Shown in pieces: positions 13,772-22,568 of a stretch of 28,649 bases of DNA. This DNA comes from a virus. The notes under the pieces were generated by a model. That model did not search any database. It had not been told where the DNA came from and worked only from the letters and a program-made list of their open reading frames with translations. The DNA is taken from positions 1-28,649 of the IMG/VR virus record IMGVR_UViG_3300028388_004721, one strand, 5' to 3'. Made by a program: the position numbers and the translations under genes. Numbering within the stretch: position 1 is the stretch's first letter; each line of letters begins with the position of its first letter.

Positions 13772-13779
13772 TATAAATA
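13772..13779 (+). promoter_or_regulatory. late promoter TATAAATA for the gp48-gp10 baseplate operon
   Basis: Exact TATAAATA, 37 nt before the gp48 ATG, with the predicted start near 13786. It faces the minus-strand late promoter at 13794-13801. Confidence 0.75.
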
Positions 13780-13793
13780 ACACTGAACAAGAC

Positions 13794-13801
13794 TATTTAT
13801 A
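13794..13801 (-). promoter_or_regulatory. late promoter TATAAATA for the gp4-tape measure operon
   Basis: The plus strand reads TATTTATA, giving exact TATAAATA on the minus strand, 41 nt before the gp4 ATG. Predicted start is near 13788. It lies within the first bases of the opposing transcript. Confidence 0.75.
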
Positions 13802-13816
13802 ATTAAGGTCAAAAAC

Positions 13817-14704
13817 ATGATACCAAAACCAAAATCAAGGCCAGTAGAAAAAGTAATCGAAGCAAAAAAGCGCGAGAGTGCTGTAGGAGCATACAACTTT
13901 CCAGGCAGAGATAGTTACCACAATGTTGTCTTGATGTTCAGAAGCTTTAATCATAAATCTACAGGCGGTCTCATCAAAAGAGGCAGTGTGCCAGATTCTC
14001 GAATTAAGAGATCAATTGTTCTGCCTTTACCTACTAATCTTCAAGATACATTTAGCGTCAGTTTAAATCCATTTGAGTTGGGAATTTCTGGAGCGACTGC
14101 TTTAGAAGCGATGAGTTCAGATGGCAGAAGTGCTTTATTGGCAGGAGCGGAAAACCTAGACGTAGATAGTATTACCGGTGCGATTTCAACGGCCAAGACT
14201 GCTGGAGCATTTGCCGCAAGAAATATTATCGACGAAATAGGTATTGGTGGACTCGGTGCGGCTACTGATTTAGCGCAGGGAGCGGCAATTAATAATCACG
14301 TGACTTTACGTTTTGAAGGTGTTAATCTCAAGAACCACACATTTAATTGGTCACTATCGCCTCGTAATGTAGATGAAGCAGAAACATTAAAAAACATTGT
14401 TCAGTATATTCGAAATAGAATGTTGCCGTCTTATCAAAACGCATCTGGAGACGCAACGGGCGGAGGCTCTGCGTTAGATAGAGCATTACTTTCATATCCT
14501 AGCTTAGTAGATGTCTTTTTTATAGGTGCAAATCAAGATTATTTTTATTACTTTAAACCATGTATGATACAAAACTTTACAACTGATTATGCACCAAACG
14601 GCCTTGCGATGAATGTTGGAGGTAAACCTTCTGTTGTAAATCTTTCAATGCAGTTATCAGAAGCTCAAATTCACACAAGTTCAGATTATCCGATTAATGG
14701 TTAA
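13817..14704 (+). CDS. gp48: gp48-like baseplate tail-tube cap
   Basis: A 295-aa protein (T4 gp48 is 364 aa). The N-terminal half carries YHNVVLMFRSFNHKS and IVLPLPTNLQDTFSV. The middle is Ala/Gly-rich and variable. The C-terminal half has the tube-type pattern VTLRFEGVNLKNHTFNWSLSPRNVDEAETLKNIVQYIR and the end YFYYFKPCMIQNFTTDYAPNG, where a strand-rich domain packs on the baseplate hub. gp48 binds gp54 and the dome of the baseplate and seeds tube assembly. First gene of the plus-strand operon, with AAGG about 9 nt before the ATG; gp53 follows after 15 nt. Confidence 0.85.
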   Translation: MIPKPKSRPVEKVIEAKKRESAVGAYNFPGRDSYHNVVLMFRSFNHKSTGGLIKRGSVPDSRIKRSIVLPLPTNLQDTFSVSLNPFELGISGATALEAMSSDGRSALLAGAENLDVDSITGAISTAKTAGAFAARNIIDEIGIGGLGAATDLAQGAAINNHVTLRFEGVNLKNHTFNWSLSPRNVDEAETLKNIVQYIRNRMLPSYQNASGDATGGGSALDRALLSYPSLVDVFFIGANQDYFYYFKPCMIQNFTTDYAPNGLAMNVGGKPSVVNLSMQLSEAQIHTSSDYPING

Positions 14705-14719
14705 GAGTGAGAGTTAATT

Positions 14720-15301
14720 ATGCCAAATTATTTTAGAAATTTTCCAAAAGTTCGTCACTCACACAAAGCCGTGGTCGATATTACAAGGCGCGTAAGATTT
14801 AGTGATACACTTGGCTCAAATCCATATGCGTTTCTTCCGTACACTGTGAAAGAAGGCGAATCTGCAGATCAAGTTGCATTCTATTATTATGGTGACGTAT
14901 CATACGAGTGGCTTGTCTTAATGGCAAATAATGTTATCGATCCTTACTATGATTGGCCACTCAAACAAGAAGACTTAGAAGCATTCATCTCTGATAAATA
15001 TCGATCTCTCGCCGAAGCAGATGAAGGCCAAACGCTGAATGACCGACAAGTCGTAGAGTGGACACAAAATCAAACGACTACTAATAATATCGCGCATTAT
15101 ATCGATACCGATGACGAAGAGGTGCGCATTAGTCCAGAATCATTCACTCTCGATGAAAACATTGTTGCCTCTGATTGGAGACCTGTAAGATATTATGAAT
15201 ATGAATTTGAGCGCAATGAAGATAAAAGACACATCTTTTTAATTCGTAATGATCTTGCTGTTCAAATGCAAATTGATTTGGAGAAAGAGTTAGATGTCTA
15301 A
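14720..15301 (+). CDS. gp53: gp53 baseplate wedge protein
   Basis: A 193-aa protein, the size of T4 gp53 (196 aa). Near residues 50-80 it has YTVKEGESADQVAFYYYGD and YEWLVLMANN...DPYYDWP, corresponding to the LysM-like region and the YWVLLMCNDNYDPYYGW stretch of T4 gp53. The C-terminal half is acidic (TDDEEVRISPE, then EYEFERNEDKRHI). gp53 links neighbouring wedges and closes the baseplate around the hub. The gene overlaps gp27 by 8 nt. Confidence 0.92.
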   Translation: MPNYFRNFPKVRHSHKAVVDITRRVRFSDTLGSNPYAFLPYTVKEGESADQVAFYYYGDVSYEWLVLMANNVIDPYYDWPLKQEDLEAFISDKYRSLAEADEGQTLNDRQVVEWTQNQTTTNNIAHYIDTDDEEVRISPESFTLDENIVASDWRPVRYYEYEFERNEDKRHIFLIRNDLAVQMQIDLEKELDV

Positions 15302-16670
15302 TGTAGTTAAGCCTGCGGGTACATATGTCCTTAAGTCTTTTCGCATCTCACCTTTGACACAAGACGGTAAACCAAATCCAGATGATGCAAAAGAAACAGT
15401 TGAACTCAAAAGTATTATTCATACTTGGAATCTTGGTGAGTCAATTAAGAAAGGCTCAATTCAAGGTACAGCAAAGATATATGACACAAAAGGCGTGTTT
15501 TACAAATATCCTCTTCGTGGGCAAGAACTTCTTACGATTGAGTATGAAGATTTTTTTGGCGAACTGAGAACTGAAAAACTCTTTATCTTTGCAATCACTG
15601 ATGTCAATCCTGCAGGTTCGAACGCAGACGATACTCTTGAATATATGATTCACTTTTGTTCATTTGGAAAATTCTTTTCTGAGAGATATTCAATTCAAAG
15701 ATGTATTGCAGAGGGCAGCGGTGGTGGTCGACGTTATATTCCCATCAACGAACAGATTCAGACATTGTTTGAAGATTATTATGAAGGCGAAGGCGAAGGC
15801 ACTGAGAAAGAAATTCTCATTCATGAAACTGAAGGTGTTCATAAGATTGTAATACCAAATCTAAAGCCAGAAGGTGCAATGAACCTTCTCTCAAGAAGAG
15901 CGTACAATACAGAGTATCCGTCAAACATATATCGTTTCTTTGAAAATAGAGATCAGTATTATTTCGTCAGTATTGAGCAGTGGGTTGAAGAATACAATGA
16001 AGAAGATATTATCAAATTTCAGTATGTAAAAGGTCCTGTTGATCATACACCAGAAGAAGAAACAAAGCGCATGAAGTACATCACAAGCGCAAGTTTTGGT
16101 ACATATGTGAACACGATGGATTCTTTAAACAAAGGTGCATATCATCGAAACACATACGAGATTGATTTGAATAATAGAAAAACCATCGATAATGAATATT
16201 CACATAAAGAAGAGTTTAAGAATTACCTATATGCTCATAAAGAGAAAGATAAGATTCATTTAAAGCATACAGATCAGTTCGTTGATGAGCATTTAAATGA
16301 TTCATATACTACATATGTTTTTAAAGATTACCCAGATTCTGATGCTCCTCAAGCATATGGTCTTAGACCAAAAACAAATTTTGGTGAGATGTTAAACACG
16401 AGAGCCGCAACGCTTTTCAGTCTAGAAGAGAATAAGGTATCGATCACGATTTTTGGACATAATAAAATTGTTGCTGGTACCATTGTTGATGTAGAAATTC
16501 CAGAGTTCAAAGACGAAAATGATGTTGATACTCGAATATCGGGCAGATATATAGTCGAAAGTATTAATAATAGTTTTATAGAAAATACATATTTTCAAAA
16601 TGCTGTACTGATTCGAGGACCTCAGCTAAATAAGAAGCGTAGACAAAATAATGATGAGGTGCCAATCTAA
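15294..16670 (+). CDS. gp27: gp27-like baseplate hub protein
   Basis: A 458-aa protein (T4 gp27 is 391 aa). Typical segments are IIHTWNLGESIKKGSIQGTA, KIYDTKGVFYKYPLRGQELL, LFIFAITDVNPAG, and FCSFGKFFSERYSIQR. gp27 forms the trimeric hub that joins the gp5 needle complex to the tail tube. The additional length sits in charged stretches of the C-terminal half (for example YSHKEEFKNYLYAHKEKDKIH). The gene overlaps gp53 at its start and the beta-helix needle gene at its stop (TAATG), placing hub and spike subunits in one translated series. Confidence 0.88.
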   Translation: MSNVVKPAGTYVLKSFRISPLTQDGKPNPDDAKETVELKSIIHTWNLGESIKKGSIQGTAKIYDTKGVFYKYPLRGQELLTIEYEDFFGELRTEKLFIFAITDVNPAGSNADDTLEYMIHFCSFGKFFSERYSIQRCIAEGSGGGRRYIPINEQIQTLFEDYYEGEGEGTEKEILIHETEGVHKIVIPNLKPEGAMNLLSRRAYNTEYPSNIYRFFENRDQYYFVSIEQWVEEYNEEDIIKFQYVKGPVDHTPEEETKRMKYITSASFGTYVNTMDSLNKGAYHRNTYEIDLNNRKTIDNEYSHKEEFKNYLYAHKEKDKIHLKHTDQFVDEHLNDSYTTYVFKDYPDSDAPQAYGLRPKTNFGEMLNTRAATLFSLEENKVSITIFGHNKIVAGTIVDVEIPEFKDENDVDTRISGRYIVESINNSFIENTYFQNAVLIRGPQLNKKRRQNNDEVPI

Positions 16671-17758
16671 TGCCTAGGGTCAGTAAAGACTATATCGATA
16701 ACTTTGGTAAGCCGCCACAATCTCCTTGGATGTCGGGTGAACAAGCAGGATCAACTTCTGCACTCGCACAAGGTATTAATCATGAAAAAACAATTGAAGG
16801 TTCTACGTATTCTTGGACTGAGCCTCAAGTCAAAACTCCAATGCGTAGCACAAATACTGTCGTCTTTCAATCAAAGAATGGCGGAAACTCTATTGTTGTA
16901 AATGATGAAGGCTCTGATGGACCAGGGTTCATGTTGATTTCACATAACAGTGGCACAGTTGTGCAAATCGACGATCAAGGAACTGTATTGATTAAGTCAA
17001 CAGGCGATACACATAACAATACAATGGGGCTTCATTTTCAACGATCTCGTGGTGACACGAATGTGAATGTCGGTGGTTCTTGGAATGTCAAAGTTGAACG
17101 CGGCGCACATAATCTTTGGGTACGAGGTGATGTAAATGTTGAGTGTGAAAACTACAACGTCACTGCACGTGGCAAAATTGTAATGAATGCTGGTGAAGCG
17201 ATTGAAATTAAAGGTGCTAGGTACAGCGTTGAAGCTCACACAGATAATGTCGATCTTGTTGCAAAAAATATTAAAATTAAAACAACAGAAACATTCAATG
17301 TAATTACAGGACAATCTGCTTCAATCAATACAGAAACTTCACTGAATCTAAAATCAAAAGAAGATATGTTCTTTCAGAATCGTAACTTTCATCACATTAC
17401 AAGTATAGACTCTTTTATTCGTACTGGAGGAAACTCTGACGAAAAAGTTGCTGGCGAATTAAAGCTTGGAGTAGACGGTGAAATTAAGATGTCTGGTGAA
17501 AATGTTCGCATATATGGTGGCACAACATTCATCGACGATGTTGTTCGCATGGCAGAAGGCGGAGCAAGCTCTGTAACAACAACAGACGCAGAAGAGGGCG
17601 TTGGCGCACTTGATGCAAAGACTTCAAAGCTTCCTGATCCACCAGCAAGAGGCCCTTCAGACGATTCATCAAATGGCTCTACTGATGTGCGACCTTCTCC
17701 TCTATCAATCTCTGGTAGACAATACGACGATAATGATCCGACTGCCGAGGGACTATAA
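16670..17758 (+). CDS. gp5 C-terminal-like beta-helix needle protein
   Basis: A 362-aa protein whose middle (about 60-260) is a run of short beta strands of the VgrG/gp5-needle type: VVQIDDQGTVLIKSTGDTHN, FQRSRGDTNVNVGGSWNVKV, GDVNVECENYNVTARGKIVM. The C-terminus is Ser/Asp/Pro-rich and probably flexible. No lysozyme, OB-fold or PAAR domain is apparent. In T4 this helix is the C-terminal part of gp5; here it is a separate gene, and the gp5 N-terminal domain is encoded two genes downstream. It probably forms the membrane-piercing spike under gp27 and the gp5-like hub. Start overlaps the gp27 stop; the next gene begins 2 nt after its end. Confidence 0.78.
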   Translation: MPRVSKDYIDNFGKPPQSPWMSGEQAGSTSALAQGINHEKTIEGSTYSWTEPQVKTPMRSTNTVVFQSKNGGNSIVVNDEGSDGPGFMLISHNSGTVVQIDDQGTVLIKSTGDTHNNTMGLHFQRSRGDTNVNVGGSWNVKVERGAHNLWVRGDVNVECENYNVTARGKIVMNAGEAIEIKGARYSVEAHTDNVDLVAKNIKIKTTETFNVITGQSASINTETSLNLKSKEDMFFQNRNFHHITSIDSFIRTGGNSDEKVAGELKLGVDGEIKMSGENVRIYGGTTFIDDVVRMAEGGASSVTTTDAEEGVGALDAKTSKLPDPPARGPSDDSSNGSTDVRPSPLSISGRQYDDNDPTAEGL

Positions 17759-17760
17759 GA

Positions 17761-19095
17761 ATGACTATTGCATGTAAACCTTCTACCACTGCTTCAATAT
17801 ATGCTGATAAATTACTTCAGCAAGGTTCTCCTGCATTCGCTGAAGGCATTGTAGATATGGCGAATCTCCTTGAGAGACAGTCAAATCCTGTTGCTGGTTA
17901 TAATCAAGATCAACTCTTATCAACAACAAAGCAGTTAACAACAGCACTTCGTCGTTCAAACTTACAACAATATCCTTATCTTGAGAGTCGAGTGCAACAG
18001 TCTCCCATTCTGTTTCCAGAAGTCGCAGACTTTCTTAATCAATCGTCTTCTGATATTGCAACAGTACAAGCAACAGCGAATGAATTTATTGAGTATTCTG
18101 CAACTGTAAACAACGGCTATGATATCATTCAGCCAAATGACTTTTCAACTGACTACAAAAATACCCTTGATCAGCTAGAGTTCTATTATGTTGGAAACTT
18201 AGCAAACTCTATATCAGGCGGCTTCTGTGGTGTTTTTGGAAATGTTTTTGGTAAACTCTTAGGTATTCTTGGAGCGATTGAGGCTGGTCTTGATTTGATC
18301 GCGAATCTATTGAGTATCGACTTAACATTCTTATTTAAGCTTGCAAAACTAAAATTATCAATTGAAGCATTGAAGAAGAAACTTCTCGCGATTGTAGATA
18401 AATTGAAAGAGACTTTCTTAAATCAGATTAAGAATATTGTAAAGCAGTTTGAGAATATTGCTAATGATATTGTAAACACTGTTGAGTCAATTAAAGAAAC
18501 GATTCGTAAGAGAATAAATGACGTGAAAAGCTTCTTTGAGGATGGTAGTATTGACGGCATCAAAGAAAAAATTGAAGAGTTTATTCAGAAGTCGATTGAT
18601 CAATTTGAAGAGTTGACTCCTGAAAATATTGCTTTGCTCTTATTTCGCTTTTGTCAGTTCGCAGAATTAATTCAAGGCTTTATGAAGGGCCCAATTGATG
18701 GCATTCAAAGACTAGCAGTTGCAGTCACAGTGGAAAAAGAAATACTTGACTCACTTAGCTTAAGAGAAACTGAAAAAGCTGTCGAAGCTGGTGCAGTAAG
18801 ACTCTCAGAGAAAGAAATTCCGGAAGTAAAAGCACAACTGAAGAGAGCTTTCTCAGGCGTGAATAATGAAGCAGAACAGCCTAATGATAGAGACTTAAAT
18901 GATTTAAAATCTCTATCGAACAATGAGCTACAAGATATTGCATATGGAAATCAAAGTAGCGATGAAGCACTTGTGGCTGCGGCTGTGTTACAAACAAGAG
19001 GAGTTACTGTGGGAGTTCCTGGTGGAGATGAAAGACAGTCTCAGTTTATAGACACAGTAAAAGCAATTCGATCAAATTCACCATTACCAGTATGA
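17761..19095 (+). CDS. helical coiled-coil hub-region protein, unknown
   Basis: A 444-aa protein with three parts. Residues 1-130 are soluble and Gln/Ser-rich. From about 140 to 200 there is a glycine/leucine-rich hydrophobic stretch (GGFCGVFGNVFGKLLGILGA, then LDLIANLLSIDLTFLF) that could be membrane-active. Then come long amphipathic coiled coils (KKKLLAIVDKLKETFLNQIK, IVKQFENIANDIVNTVESIK). I do not recognise the family. Its place between the needle and the gp5-like hub in a tight operon argues for a hub or tape-associated virion part, possibly delivered into the envelope. It is an alternative candidate for tape measure or hub-core functions of T4 gp28/gp29. Confidence 0.7.
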   Translation: MTIACKPSTTASIYADKLLQQGSPAFAEGIVDMANLLERQSNPVAGYNQDQLLSTTKQLTTALRRSNLQQYPYLESRVQQSPILFPEVADFLNQSSSDIATVQATANEFIEYSATVNNGYDIIQPNDFSTDYKNTLDQLEFYYVGNLANSISGGFCGVFGNVFGKLLGILGAIEAGLDLIANLLSIDLTFLFKLAKLKLSIEALKKKLLAIVDKLKETFLNQIKNIVKQFENIANDIVNTVESIKETIRKRINDVKSFFEDGSIDGIKEKIEEFIQKSIDQFEELTPENIALLLFRFCQFAELIQGFMKGPIDGIQRLAVAVTVEKEILDSLSLRETEKAVEAGAVRLSEKEIPEVKAQLKRAFSGVNNEAEQPNDRDLNDLKSLSNNELQDIAYGNQSSDEALVAAAVLQTRGVTVGVPGGDERQSQFIDTVKAIRSNSPLPV

Positions 19096-19111
19096 GATAG
19101 GATAGTTAATT

Positions 19112-20104
19112 ATGTTTACATCAGATACAGGTTTTCGCCCATATTGGTTTATTGGAGTTGTCGTTGATAAAGACGATAAGATGAACCATGGGCGTGTGAA
19201 AGTTCGTGTTCTTGGTATTCATCCAGAAGATCCTAGAATCACTGTTCCGAGAAATGATAAAACTGAAAAAGATTATGTAGAAGACCAAGACTTGCCCTGG
19301 GCACATGTGATCAATGGTACTTATGGTAAAATGAACTTTTATCCAGATGAAGGTGAGTGGGTCATGGGATTCTTTGCAGATGGTCGTGACGCACAATATC
19401 CCTTTGTCATGGGTGGCATACCAGGTATGAATATTGATACGTTTAACTACGGTGCTGAATTTTTGAACGATGAAACTTCAAACGGAGGTTCTGGATCTTA
19501 TGATGGTGGAGCTGGTCAAGTAGCGCCAGATCCTCAAGATGGTGTTGAGAAACCACCTAATCCTCAGTACTATCCATCTGCGTTTTCAGCACTGAGTCCA
19601 GAAGAAATCACTGAAATTGAAAATGTCATTCAGAACGAAATGTCTGATAGCGGTGCGCCTGGATATTTGACTTTTGCTGGAGGCATTGCAAGATGTGGTA
19701 GAGCGTCTGATGGATATCCTGGTTGTGGATGGAAAGAAGTGAAATTTGATATCTGGAAAAGAATTATGACGGTATCTAAACGTTTGAATAAAAAAATACA
19801 AATTAACTCAGCATATAGAACTCCTAAATATAACGCATCTGTAGACGGTGCGCCAGGATCGATTCACATGTCGGGACGCGCTCTTGACGTTTCAATGACT
19901 GGATTGAATGATGATGATATTCGTAACTTTATTATTTTTGCAAGTCAAGAAGGGTTTTCGACGATTCAGTGCTACAACAGCTTCATTCATGTAGACACAG
20001 AAGGAGCAAGACGCTGGAGAAGCAGTGGACGCTTTGAGAGCTATGTAAATGCGGCGTACAGGGGTGAATTTAGAAATGGCGCATCTGGCAAGCAGTCAGT
20101 ATAA
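19112..20104 (+). CDS. gp5: gp5-like baseplate hub: OB-fold plus M15 peptidase
   Basis: A 330-aa protein. Residues 1-115 are the gp5 OB-fold (FIGVVVDKDDKMNHGRVKVR, VLGIHPEDP, DLPWAHVI, EGEWVMGFF, YPFVMGGIPG). A Gly/Ser/Pro linker follows. The C-terminal domain (about 165-315) is of the peptidase M15 type: SAYRTPKYN, then SIHMSGRALDVS with zinc ligands His252 and Asp259, and FIHVDTEGARRW with His293. M15 enzymes cleave peptide bonds in the peptidoglycan stem or cross-link. T4 gp5 carries a lysozyme at this place, so the wall-cutting module has been exchanged. The gp5 beta-helix part is encoded apart, at 16670. A late promoter overlaps its stop and precedes gp25. Confidence 0.88.
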   Translation: MFTSDTGFRPYWFIGVVVDKDDKMNHGRVKVRVLGIHPEDPRITVPRNDKTEKDYVEDQDLPWAHVINGTYGKMNFYPDEGEWVMGFFADGRDAQYPFVMGGIPGMNIDTFNYGAEFLNDETSNGGSGSYDGGAGQVAPDPQDGVEKPPNPQYYPSAFSALSPEEITEIENVIQNEMSDSGAPGYLTFAGGIARCGRASDGYPGCGWKEVKFDIWKRIMTVSKRLNKKIQINSAYRTPKYNASVDGAPGSIHMSGRALDVSMTGLNDDDIRNFIIFASQEGFSTIQCYNSFIHVDTEGARRWRSSGRFESYVNAAYRGEFRNGASGKQSV

Positions 20105-20107
20105 ATA
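20100..20107 (+). promoter_or_regulatory. late promoter TATAAATA for gp25 onward
   Basis: Exact TATAAATA containing the TAA stop of the gp5-like gene, 20 nt before the gp25 ATG; start near 20114. It would renew transcription in front of gp25-gp6-gp7-gp8. Confidence 0.65.
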
Positions 20108-20126
20108 AAAGAAAAGAGAAGGCACT

Positions 20127-20537
20127 ATGGCTCGCACACCTTTACGCAGAAGAAAAGAGATACTTTATTCTGACTTCTTTCGAGACTTTACTGAGAACCC
20201 AGTGAGTCTTGATCTTGCACGAAAGACAAATGAAGAAGCAGTAAAAGAGTCTATTATAAACTTAGTTTTAACTGATAGAGGCGAGCGACCCTATCAGCCG
20301 AATCTTGGGTGCAGTATTCGTGAAATGCTTTTCGATCTTGTTACACCAGACACGTTGCTTATATCGCGTGAGTTAATTATTGAGACGTTAAATTCTTATG
20401 AGCCTAGAGCAAATATCGTAGGAGTTGACGTAACATCTTCTATTGATGATAATGCACTTGATGTAACAATTGTTTTCAATCTCATAAATAGTGAAGATGA
20501 TATTGTTCTCACGACAACTATAACTAGGGTAAAATAA
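20127..20537 (+). CDS. gp25: gp25 baseplate wedge protein
   Basis: A 136-aa protein, T4 gp25 length (132 aa). Family marks: SDFFRDFTENPVSLDLARKT, then EAVKESIINLVLTDRGERPYQPNLGC and the IREMLFDL core, and the final strands LDVTIVFNL...LTTTITRVK. gp25 has a fold once likened to lysozyme and couples the sheath to the baseplate wedge with gp53 and gp6. A ribosome site AGAAGG precedes the ATG by 7 nt. The stop overlaps the gp6 ATG by one base. Confidence 0.95.
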   Translation: MARTPLRRRKEILYSDFFRDFTENPVSLDLARKTNEEAVKESIINLVLTDRGERPYQPNLGCSIREMLFDLVTPDTLLISRELIIETLNSYEPRANIVGVDVTSSIDDNALDVTIVFNLINSEDDIVLTTTITRVK

Positions 20538-22552
20538 TGGCAGATAATTTATCTTTCACGAAACTTGATTTTGGCGAAATTCGAGAAGAACTCAAAAACT
20601 TTCTGAAAAATCAAAACCAATTTCAAGACTATGACTTTGAGGGATCGAACATGGCTGTCCTGCTCGATCTTCTTGCCGCAAATAGTTATCAACAAAACTT
20701 CTATCGCAACATGGCATTTTCGGAAATGTTTCTGGATACTGCACAGTTGCGCCAAAACGCATTGTCTCATGCAAAAGAGATGAATTATTTACCTGCGTCT
20801 ATACAGAGTTCGGCATCACAACTGAATATCACATTTAACAATGTTACAGACAATCCCAATGCAATTACGATACCAAAAGGATCTAAATTTACTGCGCAGT
20901 GTGGCACAAAGTCATTTACGTTTCTGACAGATAAAGCACATACTGTCACACGCACAGGGAACAATTATCGAATTACTGGTGTGCCTGTCTATGAAGGTAA
21001 ATATGTCAAAGAATTTTATACAGTTGACGGCGAGGATCCAGTAGATTACATCATTAATAATGAGAATGTTGATATCTCAAGTTTGACTGTACGAGTACGC
21101 ACGACTGCAGATGTAAATTCAACTGCGAATGACTATGTGAGAGCAACAAGCATCTTCGGCATTGAAGCAAATGATCGTGTGTTTTATGTAGAGCCTTATT
21201 TCGATAATTTATACAAGGTTGAATTTGGTCGCGATAGATTTGGCAGACAACCTGTGACGGGTAATGTCATTGAATTACAATATCGTGTCACAAAAGGCGC
21301 CGAAGCAAATGGAGCGAAGAATTATTCATCTGTTGGAACGATTGCAGGATATTCTGTTCGAGTGACAAATAACCAAGCAGCCATTAATGGTTCTGATAGA
21401 GAAACTCTCGAAGACATTAAATTCTTTGCACCTAAATCGCTTCAAGTTCAAGACCGTGCTGTAACAAAGACCGATTACGAAATACTACTTAAGCAAAGAT
21501 TTCCAAATATTCAAGCGATTTCAGTATACGGCGGAGATGAATTGAACCCGCCAGACTACGGTAAAGTTTATATCTCTGTTGATGTTGTTGGCTCGATTGG
21601 AGCTGGAGACTCAGAGATTCTAAGCTACAAAGATTACATTCGAGATAAGACTCCACTCACGGTTGAACCAGTTTTCGTGCCTGCACAATTCATGTATGTA
21701 AGTATGGTAGTGGATCTTGTTTACGATCCAAAACTGACTTCAATGAAAGAGACAGAGATTCGAAATCTCGTTCAAAATGCTATCGTCAACTATAGCGAAG
21801 CAAATCTTAATAAGTTTAATTCGACTTTACGTCAGTCTCGACTTACTAATGTTATCGACAGCCTCGATGATTCAATTGTAAGCACTGACATTATCTCTAA
21901 ACCAATCATTGAATATACTCCAACTTTGGGCATTGCAACGAGTCCTGCATTTAATTTTAATGCGGTACTTCGTCAGCCATATCAACTAAACGAGAATGTT
22001 GGTTTTACTAATTATAGCCCCGCAATTGACACATCAAAGGTCACTGTTTCTGAAAATCTTGTAACACTACAAGATGACGGTGTTGGCAATATCAACTTAG
22101 TAACAGCAAGTGATAACACTCAAAGAATTTTCCAAAGGCGTATCGGCACTGTCAATTACAACACTGGTACTGTAAAGTTATCTAATTTTAAAGTATCGAG
22201 TTATCTTGGAAATGCAATTCAAATTATTGCAAACACTAATCAAAAAGATATCACATCACCTAAAGATCGTATTCTTGTCATTCGATCAAACGATTTGACC
22301 ATCAACGTGAGACCTTTAAATCAAGTGACAAATGTGAGATCGACTGGCTCTGTTTCATTCTCGACAAGCTCAAGCACATCCACCAGCACGACGACTACCA
22401 GCACACCTAGTAGCACAACGACGACTACTAGCACACCTAGTAGCACAACGACGACGACTACTACAGACGATGAAGTGACATATCCAAGCTCTGGAGGGTC
22501 ATCTGGTGGTAGTTCTGGAGGGTCGTCTGGTGGCGGCAGCTACGGATATTAA
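20537..22552 (+). CDS. gp6: gp6 baseplate wedge protein (baseplate J-like) with low-complexity tail
   Basis: A 671-aa protein, near T4 gp6 (660 aa). It opens with FTKLDFGEIREELKNFLKNQ and NMAVLLDLLAANSYQQNFYR, the classic gp6 start; the central domain shows the J-like pattern APKSLQVQDRAVTKTDYEIL, GDELNPPDYGKVYISV. gp6 forms the inner ring that holds the six wedges together. The last 65 or so residues depart from the family: a Ser/Thr block with the 10-aa unit TTTTSTPSST repeated, then an acidic linker and SSGG repeats ending GSYGY. This tail may be a flexible spacer. The stop is 16 nt before gp7. Confidence 0.93.
   Translation: MADNLSFTKLDFGEIREELKNFLKNQNQFQDYDFEGSNMAVLLDLLAANSYQQNFYRNMAFSEMFLDTAQLRQNALSHAKEMNYLPASIQSSASQLNITFNNVTDNPNAITIPKGSKFTAQCGTKSFTFLTDKAHTVTRTGNNYRITGVPVYEGKYVKEFYTVDGEDPVDYIINNENVDISSLTVRVRTTADVNSTANDYVRATSIFGIEANDRVFYVEPYFDNLYKVEFGRDRFGRQPVTGNVIELQYRVTKGAEANGAKNYSSVGTIAGYSVRVTNNQAAINGSDRETLEDIKFFAPKSLQVQDRAVTKTDYEILLKQRFPNIQAISVYGGDELNPPDYGKVYISVDVVGSIGAGDSEILSYKDYIRDKTPLTVEPVFVPAQFMYVSMVVDLVYDPKLTSMKETEIRNLVQNAIVNYSEANLNKFNSTLRQSRLTNVIDSLDDSIVSTDIISKPIIEYTPTLGIATSPAFNFNAVLRQPYQLNENVGFTNYSPAIDTSKVTVSENLVTLQDDGVGNINLVTASDNTQRIFQRRIGTVNYNTGTVKLSNFKVSSYLGNAIQIIANTNQKDITSPKDRILVIRSNDLTINVRPLNQVTNVRSTGSVSFSTSSSTSTSTTTTSTPSSTTTTTSTPSSTTTTTTTDDEVTYPSSGGSSGGSSGGSSGGGSYGY
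22388..22447 (+). repeat. 30-bp tandem repeat in the gp6 C-terminal tail
   Basis: Two 30-bp units (22388-22417 and 22418-22447) differ at one base and a third starts at 22448. Each encodes ten residues, TTTTSTPSST-like. About 40 bp downstream, 22490-22540 holds a second repetitive patch coding SSGG units. In-frame unit length means copy-number change would keep the frame. Confidence 0.9.
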
Positions 22553-22568
22553 TAATGATTGGTGAAAC

